Both the position numbers and the translations under genes were made by a program. Shown here in pieces: positions 1 through 7,751 of a stretch of 14,714 bases of DNA. Below the pieces are notes generated by a model, which had not been told where the DNA came from, ran no database searches, and worked only from the letters and a program-made list of their open reading frames with translations. Position 1 is the stretch's first letter, and every line of letters starts with the position of its first letter. Location: NCBI GenBank assembly GCA_002005505.1, contig MVGU01001995.1, forward strand, positions 1 through 14,714. Reading direction: 5' to 3'. Origin of the DNA: Botryococcus braunii. Its lineage: Eukaryota; Chlorophyta; Trebouxiophyceae.

Positions 1-491
1 AGAAGGTAATCGGGACACCGGTTTGCTGAAAAAAAGGTATATGCTCTGCCCGACTCGAAGGATTGAGGCCACTTGATTGGTGGACATCAAAAAGCATTCG
101 GTGTTGTCTTTACTGTGCCAGTCAAGTCACCTCCATCACAGTCGCACTGCTTGTTACCGCTACAACAAGAGTGTCGCCGGCTAACACCCTCGTGCCGGTC
201 ATACAGGTAAACTGTGTCGACATACTACAGAAAATGATTAGGAAAGGTCTAGAAATGTATGAAGAATGTTAGTCATCGGACATGGTAATGCAACAATCAT
301 AACTGTGAAGAGTAGTTTGAATTCGATGATGAAGAAGCAATAAGATTGTAAACTGATTGGACATCAAAAACTTCGTGTTTGTCTTTACTGTTCCGTCAAT
401 CTCTCACCAGTCGCACTGCTTACCGAATACAACAAGAGTGTCCCGCTAAACACCTCGGCGGGTCAACAGAAACGCACGCTCAGAATTGTCA
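1..491 (+). repeat. 5' LTR, partial (3' part: R/U5 side)
   Basis: Positions 1-491 align with 6303-6728, including the blocks around CTCGAAG, GGACATCAA, GTCAAGTCACCT, GAGTGTCGCCGGCT and ACGCTCAGAATTGT. The first ~130 bases of the LTR (U3 with its likely TATA box) lie left of the window. It ends in CA at 490-491 immediately before the primer site. It holds two diverged copies of a module starting GGACATCAA, at 82 and 359. It has about 50 bases after the first module (about 190-240) that the 3' LTR lacks, plus many single-base differences, so the two LTRs are far from identical. Confidence 0.88.
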
Positions 492-510
492 GGTTATGGC
501 CCACCACTCG
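492..510 (+). promoter_or_regulatory. Primer binding site, half-tRNA (initiator Met) type
   Basis: Directly after the LTR-terminal CA is GGTTATGGCCCACCACTCG. This nearly equals the complement of the anticodon stem-loop of eukaryotic initiator methionine tRNA (GGTTATGGGCCCACCACG); one G is missing in the G run and one base is extra near the end. Most plant copia elements instead pair with the tRNA 3' end (TGGTATCAGAGC type), which is not seen here. Drosophila copia and yeast Ty5 are known to prime from an internal tRNA-iMet fragment, so first-strand synthesis probably starts from a cleaved tRNA half. Confidence 0.75.
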
Positions 511-548
511 TACGTGAGCATTGAGATTTGACCAAAGAAGGATCTGCG

Positions 549-1185
549 ATGGGAACGAGACAGCGGGAGATGGCCGGCTCTCAGACCTGTGAGCTCCTCC
601 ACCTCAACCACCGACGTATGACAGTTTGAGAAGAGCTGGTGGAGAGACAGGACCACGAACACCTGAGGAACGAGCATTCATCGTCAAGGACTTCGTCAGC
701 CGAGCTTACGGACAGGGCAGACTCGACCCTCCACAGTGGTTTAAACTGAGATTTCCAGTTTACCCTGCCTACAAAGTCACAGCCTGGGAGTGTTCTTTCA
801 TCAACGGCGACCCAGGATTCGTAACCGAGCACTATTTGAACGACACCTGCGTCAGGTCGGAGGTCCGGACCAGGAAGAGTTCTGGGCAGAAAAGGCAGCG
901 TACACAGCTGTGGAGACTGCTCTCGCCTCGTTCGACGAGGACTTTCTTCTTTCTCTATTGGGGAGCGTAAAGGGATACAGTCCGGAGGAGTGGTGCACAG
1001 AAACAGACAGCCAGGACGAGGACGGAGACTCGAAATTTTCAGAACGCGACGAAGACTGATCAGATATTCAACAAAATGGCAAAGAAGGGTCAAGCACCAG
1101 TGAAGCATCAAAGTCAGCGGACGAGGAATCAACATCAACCCCACCGAGGCCATGCACACCCAGTACCTCCAAGGTGAGGGAGTAG
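549..1185 (+). pseudogene. Pre-gag open region of unknown function (N-terminal extension or extra ORF)
   Basis: After the primer site there is about 190 codons of protein-like sequence with no copia domain I recognise. It begins with a Pro-rich stretch (about 593-620), then a mixed segment with PEERAFIVKDFVSRAYGQ and PPQWFKLRFPVYPAYKV (frame 2, 626-850). It shifts to frame 1 for a helix-like, acidic part (EEFWAEKAAYTAVETAL, then LLGSVKGYSPEEW and DSQDEDGD) up to TGA at 1057. After that stop the same frame stays open to 1185 and is rich in Ser, Thr and Pro. Usual copia gag starts near its UBN2-like domain, which here only begins after 1190. It could be a captured host domain, a lineage-specific gag N-terminus or a separate ORF. 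Confidence 0.5.
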
Positions 1186-1189
1186 TCTT

Positions 1190-1950
1190 CCCAAGGTTAT
1201 TGCCACGCAAGTAAAGGTCCATATCAAGCTATTGCGTCATGGTCAGAATTTATAGTGTGGGACAATGCATTCATGCTGCTAATAGTGCAAAAGTTCTTGC
1301 CTGCTATTCAAGAAGCCATGCCTGGTACATTCACAATGCTGCTGCTATGCTACTGATGTATGATCAGTACCAGAGGAATGGTTGGGGAGCTGTCTAGCAA
1401 GCCCTCTGCTATGATGCCTATGTATTTATCTGCAAGAAATTTGTTGTGGATACAACACCCAAGCCAATGCAGACTGGCTGAAGGAGATGGCAAGGGGCAT
1501 GAAGAGAGGTGAAACTATATCCCAGTATGTATCCAGGATGATCAATCTGAAGAGCTGCCTGAAACGTAACGGACATGATCTCCTGGATGGTCATGTGGCA
1601 ACCCAGATAGTGCAGGGACTTCCAGCAGCAGCCAACCCACCAGGATTCTACCCACTGCAGTTGCTCAGCCTTTGGATCAGCTGGCAGACCTGATCTCCAC
1701 CACAGCAGAGGCCTCAGGTATAATGATGATGGGGAGCAACAGGCAGTGGTCATGATGGCTCAGCCTACCCCACCTGCCCTGTACCTGCACCAACAGCATG
1801 TGCGCTGAACCAACCAAGCAGCAGCAGAGGAAGCAAAGGAGAGTAAAGGGGACCTGCAACTACTGCCACAAAAGGGACACTTCTGGCCGAGACTGCCGCA
1901 AGAGGCAGAGGATGCAAACACCAGAGGAACGTAGTTGCAGCTGTACAGCA
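1190..1950 (+). pseudogene. Copia gag: UBN2-like capsid region and CCHC zinc knuckle
   Basis: Capsid-like pieces appear in shifting frames. An Ala-Ser-Trp-Ser element lies near 1230, an acceptable KKFVVD element near 1435, and a clean block at 1487-1650 holds MKRGETISQYVSRMINLK and then HVATQIVQGLP. That block matches the copia gag pattern of an acidic or basic turn, a [S/E]hxxYhxRhxxLxxxL helix and a terminal hQxLP. At 1855-1896 a CxxC...C knuckle follows a basic KQRRVKG run. In the frame shown the knuckle histidine is missing, but a one-base loss and a one-base gain on either side explain this. Knuckles of this type bind the genomic RNA. Confidence 0.72.
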
Positions 1951-2112
1951 GCTAGCTGGCATGTGGCCCAGGGCATTCCTGGAGCACCCAGCCACCCCAA
2001 CTGTGCAGCATGCCTTCCCTGGAGCTGGAGCATTCCCACTGTGCATCCACCCTGGTCCTCCCTCTCCCCCTTCAGAAGTATGCCATACGTAGTGTCCTAC
2101 AATGTGCTGGAC

Positions 2113-2460
2113 TCTCACTGCAATAGACAGTCCAAACAGTCTTGGCTTGTGGATAGTGGAGCGTCAGTGCACCTTGTGAACAGCCTGTCCCTGCTGCATG
2201 CCCCCACTGTACATACCAGCCTATTCCCCTTCAACTTGCCACTTCAGACGCAACAGGAGAATCATTGCCACTGGCTCCGTTTGTCTATTGTCCTCACAGC
2301 ACGTACCACTGTGGCTGCATCATGTGCAGTGTGTTCCTTCAGCTACGACCAATATCCTGTCAGTATCTGCTGCCCTTCGTGATGGTGCTGCCTTGCACAG
2401 ACGATGTGGGAAGCTTTACAGCAGTGACAGGCCCAAATGGTGGAGGATGCCAGTGAGTGC
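2113..2460 (+). pseudogene. Copia aspartic protease
   Basis: The frame at 2137-2180 reads SWLVDSGASVHLVN, with the catalytic DSGAS at 2152-2166, the signature of retroviral-type aspartic proteases in copia elements. These are dimeric enzymes that cut the polyprotein. A frame shift follows near 2240. The downstream VPSATTNILSVSAALRDG block (about 2319-2380) is the conserved second half of the copia protease region, where the usual form is V..VPxxxxNLLSVxxL. A second change near 2400 follows. Confidence 0.85.
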
Positions 2461-2465
2461 AGAGA

Positions 2466-3520
2466 ATGGTCTGTACTATGTACACAACTGTTTGCCTGTG
2501 ATTGCAAGTAAAACCCCAGGCCCAGTGACAGCTGCCCTGAGAGAAAATGTAAGAAAAGCCTGAAGCACGACTGCAACTAGACGTTCCTGTGGCACAGCAG
2601 ATGGGACACCCTGGAGAACCATGGATGCTACGGTTGAGCAGCGAGCAATTAGTCACTGGCCTAGACACACATCTCCCCCTTGTGAAAAATGCCCCAAGTA
2701 CTGTGAAGCCTGTATTGAGGGGAAGCATGCCCGCCCACCTTTTGGGGAAAGTTCCAGACCTGCAGTGAACCCTCTTGACAGAATTCACATTGAACTGTGG
2801 GTCCCATATCTCCAGCTGCAATCACTGGAGAACGGTTTTGGGTGACAGTAGTTGATGAAGCATCAGGATGGAAAGCAGCCTTGCCAGTTAAATCCAAGGA
2901 TGTTATCGGAGCTGTTGTCAGGATCTTGTCCTGTTTTGGCAGACAGAACGAAGACCACTGTGAAATGCATTCGATGTGACAGGGGCACTGAATTTATTAA
3001 TCCAAATTCAAGGAGTTCTGTGCATCTCAGGGCACTAAGTTGGAGATGTCAGCACCATATACCCCGCAACAGAATGGGATAGCTGAGCGAGCCAACAGGA
3101 CCCTCAAGGAGCGAACCAGGACACTTCTCAACTTGCAGCAGCCAGTCCTGTGATGTGGAAAGAGGCACTGGAGACAGCCTGCACCCTTCTGAACATGGAC
3201 CAGCTCAGGCAGGCCTCTTACCCCCTGTGAAATGTTTATGGGATATAAACCTGATGTCTCCCTTCTACGTACCTGGGATGTCTGGCATTTGTGCATGTTC
3301 CAGACCAGCAGGGGGTGTATTTGCACCCAAGGCAGTGCCCGGGATGTTCACTGGATATTCACCAGTGTCCAAGGCATATCGAATCTATCTAGGAGGAGGG
3401 TCTGGCGGGAGAGCAGAGATGTGGAATTTGTGGAGCACATTCGGGGGCCTCCAGAGTGGGAATACACATTCTGCCTGGACAGCCACAGATGTTTTCATAT
3501 CCTGAAGGTCTGCACCTCCA
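2466..3520 (+). pseudogene. Copia integrase (GAG-pre-integrase zinc finger, DDE core)
   Basis: It starts at the NGLYYVHN block (2463-2490). The HHCC finger follows: an H/H pair around 2585-2605 and two cysteines in KYCEACIEGKHARPPF (2698-2745). The DDE core has PLDRIHIELW (first Asp 2777), VVDEASGWKAALPVKS, RCDRGTEF (second Asp 2978) and [19 protein letters not shown] (Glu at 3085). The spacing between second Asp and Glu is about 35 residues, as expected. After the core are the copia-typical MFMGYKPD (3232), FTGYSPVSKAYRIYL (3344-3390) and SRDVEFVEH segments. It inserts the cDNA into the genome. At least four frame changes are visible. Confidence 0.9.
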
Positions 3521-4660
3521 GCAGCGGGACAGTGAACTTCCTGCTGGTCACATCCGACCCCACACTCAAGATGGCATGATCAGCATACCCTGCTCCAGCA
3601 ACAGACCTGACAGCACCCTCCCAGAAGCCCCTGACGAGGCTGCAACCGAGCCTGGCTGTCAGGGGAAGTGCCTCCCGGAGGAAGGTGCCTCAGATCTTGC
3701 CACTGGATCACCGGAGGAACTCATCCGCTGGACCTGGACCAGTCCGGCATGTTGGAGACTCTTCATCGAATGGCAAGAGGGAATCCGACAGTGGAACATC
3801 AACGGTGGGGCGAGCACAGCAGACACTCCGAGATCCGCGGCCTGACAACGAAGCCAGCCGCCGGATGGATTGACAGATCACAACGTTATGAGCATCGCAC
3901 TGCTGCTCGCGAGCTCCTGCTGGCACAGGAGAAGGGAGAGAGTGTGAGCGAGTGGGGTTGACTGAATGTGACACCGAGTCACAGGGACCAGGGGAAGTGC
4001 AGGAAAAGGTCAGGATCCTGAGAGACCTGCATCACATGTGAGCGATGAGAGGGGGACAGTCTCTGATCAGACTGAATGTCCAAGTGAGCTGAGTTGCTGG
4101 GTGGACCTGTTCAGTACCTGAGGAAATTGTTAGAGATGTGAGCTCTGTCTGTAATGCCCAGAGACAATGTGGTGCCAGCCACACAAGTGTGGCTATGCTT
4201 GTGAGTGTGCTGCTGGGCCTGCGCCCCAGCGCTCATGTTTGGCAGGGAGCAGACAGAGAGAGAGAGAGACATGGGCACAGCACCTAGACAGACCAAGTGT
4301 CCAAACTGTGCAGAGTGGTTCAATTGCCTGTGAGAGCTCTGACAAGGCTGAAGCACGTCAGTCATGTAAGAGTGTGGATGAGGAGGTGAATCGGAAGCTT
4401 GACAGTGTGAGAATTTGCCCAATTACAAGAGCTTTCCGAGAGATACCTGTGTCTGGGAGGATGATGTGAGAGTGCGAAGCAGTAAGCTCGAAAGGCAAAC
4501 TGTGAGTCTAAGAGAGAGAGAGAGCAGCGAGGAAAGTCAGACTCCTCACAAACTGCACCCTGGTGCAGTGCAGCGTCAGTCAGCGAAAGAGTAGTGGGTG
4601 AAAGAGAGTAGACAGCCAGATCAGGGAAGCACACAGGGGTCGGTTTGGGAAGATTAGTGT
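3521..4660 (+). pseudogene. Integrase C-terminus to RT linker, low-complexity and frame-broken
   Basis: About 1.1 kb separates the last integrase block from the first RT block. Open fragments are rich in Ser, Pro, Glu, Arg and Gln (for example SPEELIRWTWTSPACW near 3705, RYEHRTAARELLLAQEKGE around 3886-3942 and REREREH-like Arg/Glu near 4255). This is the usual character of the copia linker, but it is longer than the 200-250 residues I would expect. I recognise no domain. A short inserted sequence within 4100-4650 is possible, though I see no ends for one. Short GA runs occur at 4255-4270 and 4512-4525. Confidence 0.45.
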
Positions 4661-5500
4661 GCCTTCCAGTTGAGGAGGCACAGAAGTCCCCTCAGGGGAA
4701 TATTGGAAGGTGCTATGCAGAAGAGCAGAATTTTGGATGCCCACGAGTCATGGAGTATGTCCAGACCTCGTCATAAAGAATTCCAGTATTATCTTTTCAG
4801 TGAAAATGGATGCCATGGTAATGTGCTGAGTTCAAGGCTAGGCTGTAGCTCAGGATCAGGCAAATTCCTGAGTAGATGTATGGAAGTCTTTCCCAACTAG
4901 CAGTTATGATCCAGGAGATTACTGTCAGTGCTGCACAAGGGTCTTGAAATTCACCAGTGATGTCAAGACGCTTTCCTAATGGGAATTAAGAGGAGTTATG
5001 TCAACAACTCTGGGTTGAAATGGGATGAACGTGTGTCGCTGAAAGCATGATGGCTAAGCAAGCTCCAAGGGCATGGCATAAACCCTTAATGAGAAGCTGC
5101 ATACCATGGGCTATGAAGTGTGCAAGAGTGATGCTGGGGTCTATGTGAAGTGCTCAGTGATGGAGGAAAGTCTTGTGTTGATTTATGTAGATGATCTATT
5201 GATAGTTTCCAAGGGAATGGAGAGATTGAGAGAGTGAAGGGTTACTCAAGCAAGAGTTCACCATCCATGATTTAGGAGAGGTAAAAGATTTCCTGGGCTG
5301 TCAAGTGATGAGAGATAGGAAAAGGGCTGATTTCATTAGCTGCATCCTAAGATTGATGCATTGGTTGAGAAATTGGGCTGGATCTGGAGTCTGTGGGCCT
5401 GACACCCTATGACCAAAGATTTTGTGGCCACACAGCGACCTATGTCCAAGGACAACAGTGACAGCATTGGTGCTGGAAGCCCACTTCCACCAGGACACAG
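4661..5500 (+). pseudogene. Copia reverse transcriptase (RVT_2)
   Basis: RT of the copia family, making cDNA from element RNA. The N-terminal part appears as GAMQKS, LDAHESW (4720-4760), then a Val-Lys-x-Asp-Ala core at 4803-4815 and broken KARL-like and SPT-like segments to about 4930. SDVKT (4960-4975) marks the first catalytic Asp motif (usual form DVKTAFLNG). KQAPRAWHK lies near 5056-5082. The catalytic YVDD box is encoded at 5184-5195 inside LVLIYVDDLLIVSKG, a perfect copia match. The part to 5300 continues with the TIHDLGEVKDFLG-type block. Frame breaks occur near 4990, 5030, 5090 and 5230. Confidence 0.9.
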
Positions 5501-6177
5501 TACTGTGAACTGGTTGGGTCACTGTTGTACATTGCAAATACCACTAGGCCTGATATTTCACAGGCAGTGGGAGTGCTTTCCAGGTATAGGATTACCCCTA
5601 CTACCGCTCACTGGAATGAACCATCAGAGTGTTGAAATATCTGAAGGCAACCAGAGATCTCGTTTGGTCCTTGGAGGGAAGGACACAGAGCTAGAGGGCT
5701 TTGTTGATGCAGATTATGGTGGGGATCAAGATCATCGATTTTCCACTACAGGGTATTCATCAGAGTGTTTGGTGGAGCTGTAGTTTGGGGGAGCAAGAAG
5801 CAGTCTGCAGTTGCCACATCCACTGTAGAAGCTGAGTTCATGGCAGCAAGTGCAGCTGTCAAAGAGGCCAATTGGATGAAGGATTCCTTGAGGAAATTGG
5901 GATTTCCCCATGGATTGTCAAGATTCACTGTGATAATCAGGGATGCATCATCATCTCAGAAATCCAGTGTTCTCTAAGCATACTAAGCATATTGCTATCA
6001 GCTTCCACTTTGCGCGGGAAGCTATTGCATTGGGTCAAGTTGATGTGAAATACGTTCCTTCTGCAAGGAATGTGGCAGATATATTCACTAAGCCTTTAAC
6101 GAGGCAGGTATTTCAGGGACATCGTGAGGCTCTGGGGTTGGCCAAGTTTTTTGAGAAAAGGCAAGGGGAAGTGTTAT
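5501..6177 (+). pseudogene. Copia RNase H and C-terminus of pol
   Basis: This is the RNase H that removes RNA template during reverse transcription. Visible blocks are TTRPDIS (around 5545), then FVDADYGGDQDHRFSTTGY (5700-5757; catalytic Asp codons at 5706 and 5712). AVVWGSKKQSAVATSTVEAE (5770-5836; Glu at 5834) and MAASAAVKEANWMKD follow, then an Asp-Asn-Gln-Gly block around 5930. KHTKHIAISFHFAREAI (5972-6023) and the copia-typical VADIFTKPL (6071-6097) complete it. The last frame is open from 5943 to TAA at 6177-6179. Frame changes lie near 5625, 5765 and 5945. Confidence 0.93.
6154..6171 (+). promoter_or_regulatory. Polypurine tract (plus-strand primer)
   Basis: Positions 6154-6171 are purines except one C at 6162 and end in AAGGGGAAG directly before TGTTATAAT, the 3' LTR start. 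This is the expected place and composition for the RNase H-resistant primer of plus-strand DNA. Confidence 0.8.
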
Positions 6178-6728
6178 AATAGTGACAGAACATTTTGGTG
6201 CCTTTCCCTCAAGATATAGGGCATCACCTCAATTCCAGAAACATTAGAATGAGTAATTGGCAGAACCTGATTCCCAGACCAATCTAGACCAATTACGTTA
6301 TAAGAGGATGAGTATCGACCGGTTGTCGAAACTATTCTGCTCGAAGATGAGGCACTTGATGGGACATCAAAGCCTTGGGTGTTGTATTTACTGTTGCCAG
6401 TCAAGTCACCTATTCACAGTCACATCTTGTACGACACAAAAGAGTGTCGCCGGCTTAACACCATAGAAAGGTTGCTGAAGGAAGAAAGTCAATCAGTATC
6501 GAATCCGAGTATAACAAGATCCATAAGTCGTAGATTAAGAGTTAGTGAATTGCTGAGTGTGAGAGAGAGCAATAGCATTGTAACACTTGTGGGACATCAA
6601 GCACTTCGGGTGTTTGTCATTTAACTGTTGATTCAAGTCTTCATTAGTATGTTGTTTCGACAACAACAGAGTGTCCGGGGCTACACCTCGTGCGGGTCAT
6701 CAGGAAACGCCACGCTCAGAATTGTTCA
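6172..6728 (+). repeat. 3' LTR, complete (557 bp)
   Basis: It starts with TGTTATAAT right after the polypurine tract and ends with ATTGTTCA, giving the TG...CA ends of LTRs. Positions 6303-6728 align with the 5' LTR at 1-491. It contains two related modules, each beginning GGGACATCAA, at 6361 and 6591. Each is followed by GTGTTTGTC/GTGTTGTAT, an ACTGTTG block, and then GAGTGTC plus a GC-rich hairpin region. The first module is shortened relative to the 5' LTR: the second arm of its hairpin is missing. Confidence 0.92.
6279..6304 (+). promoter_or_regulatory. Candidate LTR promoter: two CCAAT boxes and TATA box
   Basis: The 3' LTR has CCAAT at 6279-6283 and again at 6289-6293, in a repeated AGACCAAT, followed by TATAAG at 6299-6304. 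A start site would then fall near 6330, so the region homologous to window positions 1-491 would be mostly transcribed leader. The CCAAT-TATA spacing is short, and no other evidence supports activity. Confidence 0.4.
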
Positions 6729-6903
6729 GTTTGATATCGTGGGTTGAAATGGTGGTGCTAGCCATGACAAGGATGAATAAAGCATTACAGTGGACCGGTC
6801 ATTACAACCGAAGGGATACAAATGGTAATCCTGTTGCGATCTTGAGCGGAGGTGACGTCGCCATGCGTTTTCTGTCTGCGTCTTGGTCTGCTAAGCCTTC
6901 CTT
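6729..6903. other. Flank of the retrotransposon, no gene seen
   Basis: Host sequence right of the LTR. An AATAAA lies at 6776-6781 on the + strand, but no coding sequence leads into it. No further LTR similarity was seen past 6728. Confidence 0.5.
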
Positions 6904-7659
6904 TTGGGGTGGAATAATTATGGACTCCTACAGCCAGATCTAAAAGTTTGGCAATCGTGGGAAATTATTAGACAAGCGACGCAGGACGCCTCGTTGATTT
7001 ACTCCCTCGACTCTTGGGTCGTGCTCAGGAAATCTATATGCCTTGATTTACGTGGACTCGTGCTTGTATGTCGTCACTTACTCTACTCCCACTTGGGTAG
7101 GTATTTCATGAATCCCTTATTAGATTGGTTTCCTTACCAGGTAGATTGTCTTCCCTCTCCGATTGTATGCCGTCCTTCGGATCTCTTACGTCAGCATGGC
7201 CGCCAACCGTGGGTGGGGCTTGCATGTTTCTCCTCGTCTATGCCGTCTAAGCAGGCCCAGCTTTGCATGTACTATCGGTGGGGTAAACTACTAAATTTAC
7301 TAGTCTGTCCCGCGCAACTGTCTTTCGCATTTGTGGTTACATATGAGTGTGTCAAGGTTGAGCTTGTTCATCGCTTCCGTATGGGGGTTCATTACTTCAC
7401 TGATGTTGGTCGTCGTACGATGCGTCGGGGTGTACCCCTTTCCAACGGTTGTGTGATAAGTATCATGCTGATTTGGTGGGTGATGAACACCATGGTACAC
7501 CAAGGAACACACGAAAAGACGAGGTGGCCACCTCGTCTTTTCGTGTTCGGCTCTGCAGCCGCTCCGGGACCGTTATCCCCATCTTTTTCGTTCCCTCTTT
7601 CGGTCGTTACGTCAGTTCATCTGGAACCTGACCTTCCGTCTGTGGTTAAGGTGGCTTAA
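6904..7659 (+). CDS. Unrecognised 251-codon open frame
   Basis: An uninterrupted + strand frame of 251 codons. It opens at a TTG, with the first in-frame ATG at 7108, and ends with TAA at 7657-7659. The product is rich in Leu, Trp, Val and Cys, with several hydrophobic runs (for example GLVLVCRHLLY, LLNLLVCPAQLSFAFVV, ISIMLIWWVM). I recognise no domain and see no convincing membrane topology. The strand is T-rich and A-poor, which lowers stop frequency, so chance openness is possible, though 250 codons is long for that. A near-perfect palindrome (7505-7548) lies inside its 3' part, which argues against strong protein constraint there. It may be a transposon or gene fragment. Confidence 0.25.
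   Translation: MGWNNYGLLQPDLKVWQSWEIIRQATQDASLIYSLDSWVVLRKSICLDLRGLVLVCRHLLYSHLGRYFMNPLLDWFPYQVDCLPSPIVCRPSDLLRQHGRQPWVGLACFSSSMPSKQAQLCMYYRWGKLLNLLVCPAQLSFAFVVTYECVKVELVHRFRMGVHYFTDVGRRTMRRGVPLSNGCVISIMLIWWVMNTMVHQGTHEKTRWPPRLFVFGSAAAPGPLSPSFSFPLSVVTSVHLEPDLPSVVKVA
7505..7548. repeat. 44-bp near-perfect palindrome, no loop
   Basis: The right arm CCACCTCGTCTTTTCGTGTTC (7528-7548) is the exact complement of 7505-7527, apart from an extra AC (around 7509-7512) in the left arm. The centre TGGCCA has no spacer. The flanks on both sides show no further symmetry. Confidence 0.9.
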
Positions 7660-7751
7660 GCCCCGAAAGCTAAGGTGGCAGCACGTGGCATGCTTGGCGT
7701 GGGCGCACAGCCCCCATATGTATGCATACGTGTACAGCTGGCAGCTTGTCC

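Larger units (their letters stand above)
549..6177 (+). pseudogene. Copia gag-pol polyprotein, multiply frameshifted
   Basis: This is the single polyprotein gene of the element, encoding capsid, protease, integrase, reverse transcriptase and RNase H that act in a cytoplasmic virus-like particle. Every expected domain is recognisable, but it is spread over all three + frames. Breaks fall near 590, 860, 1058 (TGA), 1185 (TAG), 1480, 1690, 1870, 2240, 2600, 2850, 2960, 3030, 3150, 3700, 4000, 4660, 4990, 5400, 5630, 5765 and 5940. The ATG at 549 is the first good start after the primer site, but its frame closes at 627, so the start is uncertain. The frame ends with TAA at 6177-6179, just past the 3' LTR start, as is common in copia elements. 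Confidence 0.88.
1..6728 (+). mobile_element. Ty1/copia LTR retrotransposon, degenerate, 5' end truncated by window edge
   Basis: The stretch holds two related terminal repeats (1-491 and 6172-6728), a primer binding site after the first, and a polypurine tract before the second. Between them, in order, are gag with a zinc knuckle, an aspartic protease (DSGAS), an integrase (HHCC and D,D-35-E), a reverse transcriptase (YVDD) and an RNase H. Integrase before RT is the diagnostic order of Ty1/copia (Pseudoviridae-like) elements and excludes Ty3/gypsy. The reading frame changes many times and has in-frame stops, so the copy is dead or the sequence has indel errors. The target-site duplication cannot be checked because the left boundary lies outside the window; the bases after the right LTR begin GTTTG. 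Confidence 0.93.

Noticed and set aside
492..510. Standard TGGTATCAGAGC-type primer site
   Set aside because: That motif is absent near the LTR end; only the internal anticodon-arm match fits.
1057..1059. TGA read as an amino acid (variant code or readthrough)
   Set aside because: The frame stays open after it, but other TGA, TAG and TAA breaks in the element, and TGA used as the stop at 12219, make simple nonsense or error more likely.
581..1222. 213-codon minus-strand frame opposite the pre-gag region
   Set aside because: It overlaps the + strand protein-like sequence, has odd Leu/Ser/Cys composition and no recognisable motif; a shadow frame.
1765..2821. Minus-strand frames of 117 and 153 codons over gag-pol
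   Set aside because: They lie opposite the zinc knuckle, protease and integrase regions, which are clearly coded on the + strand.
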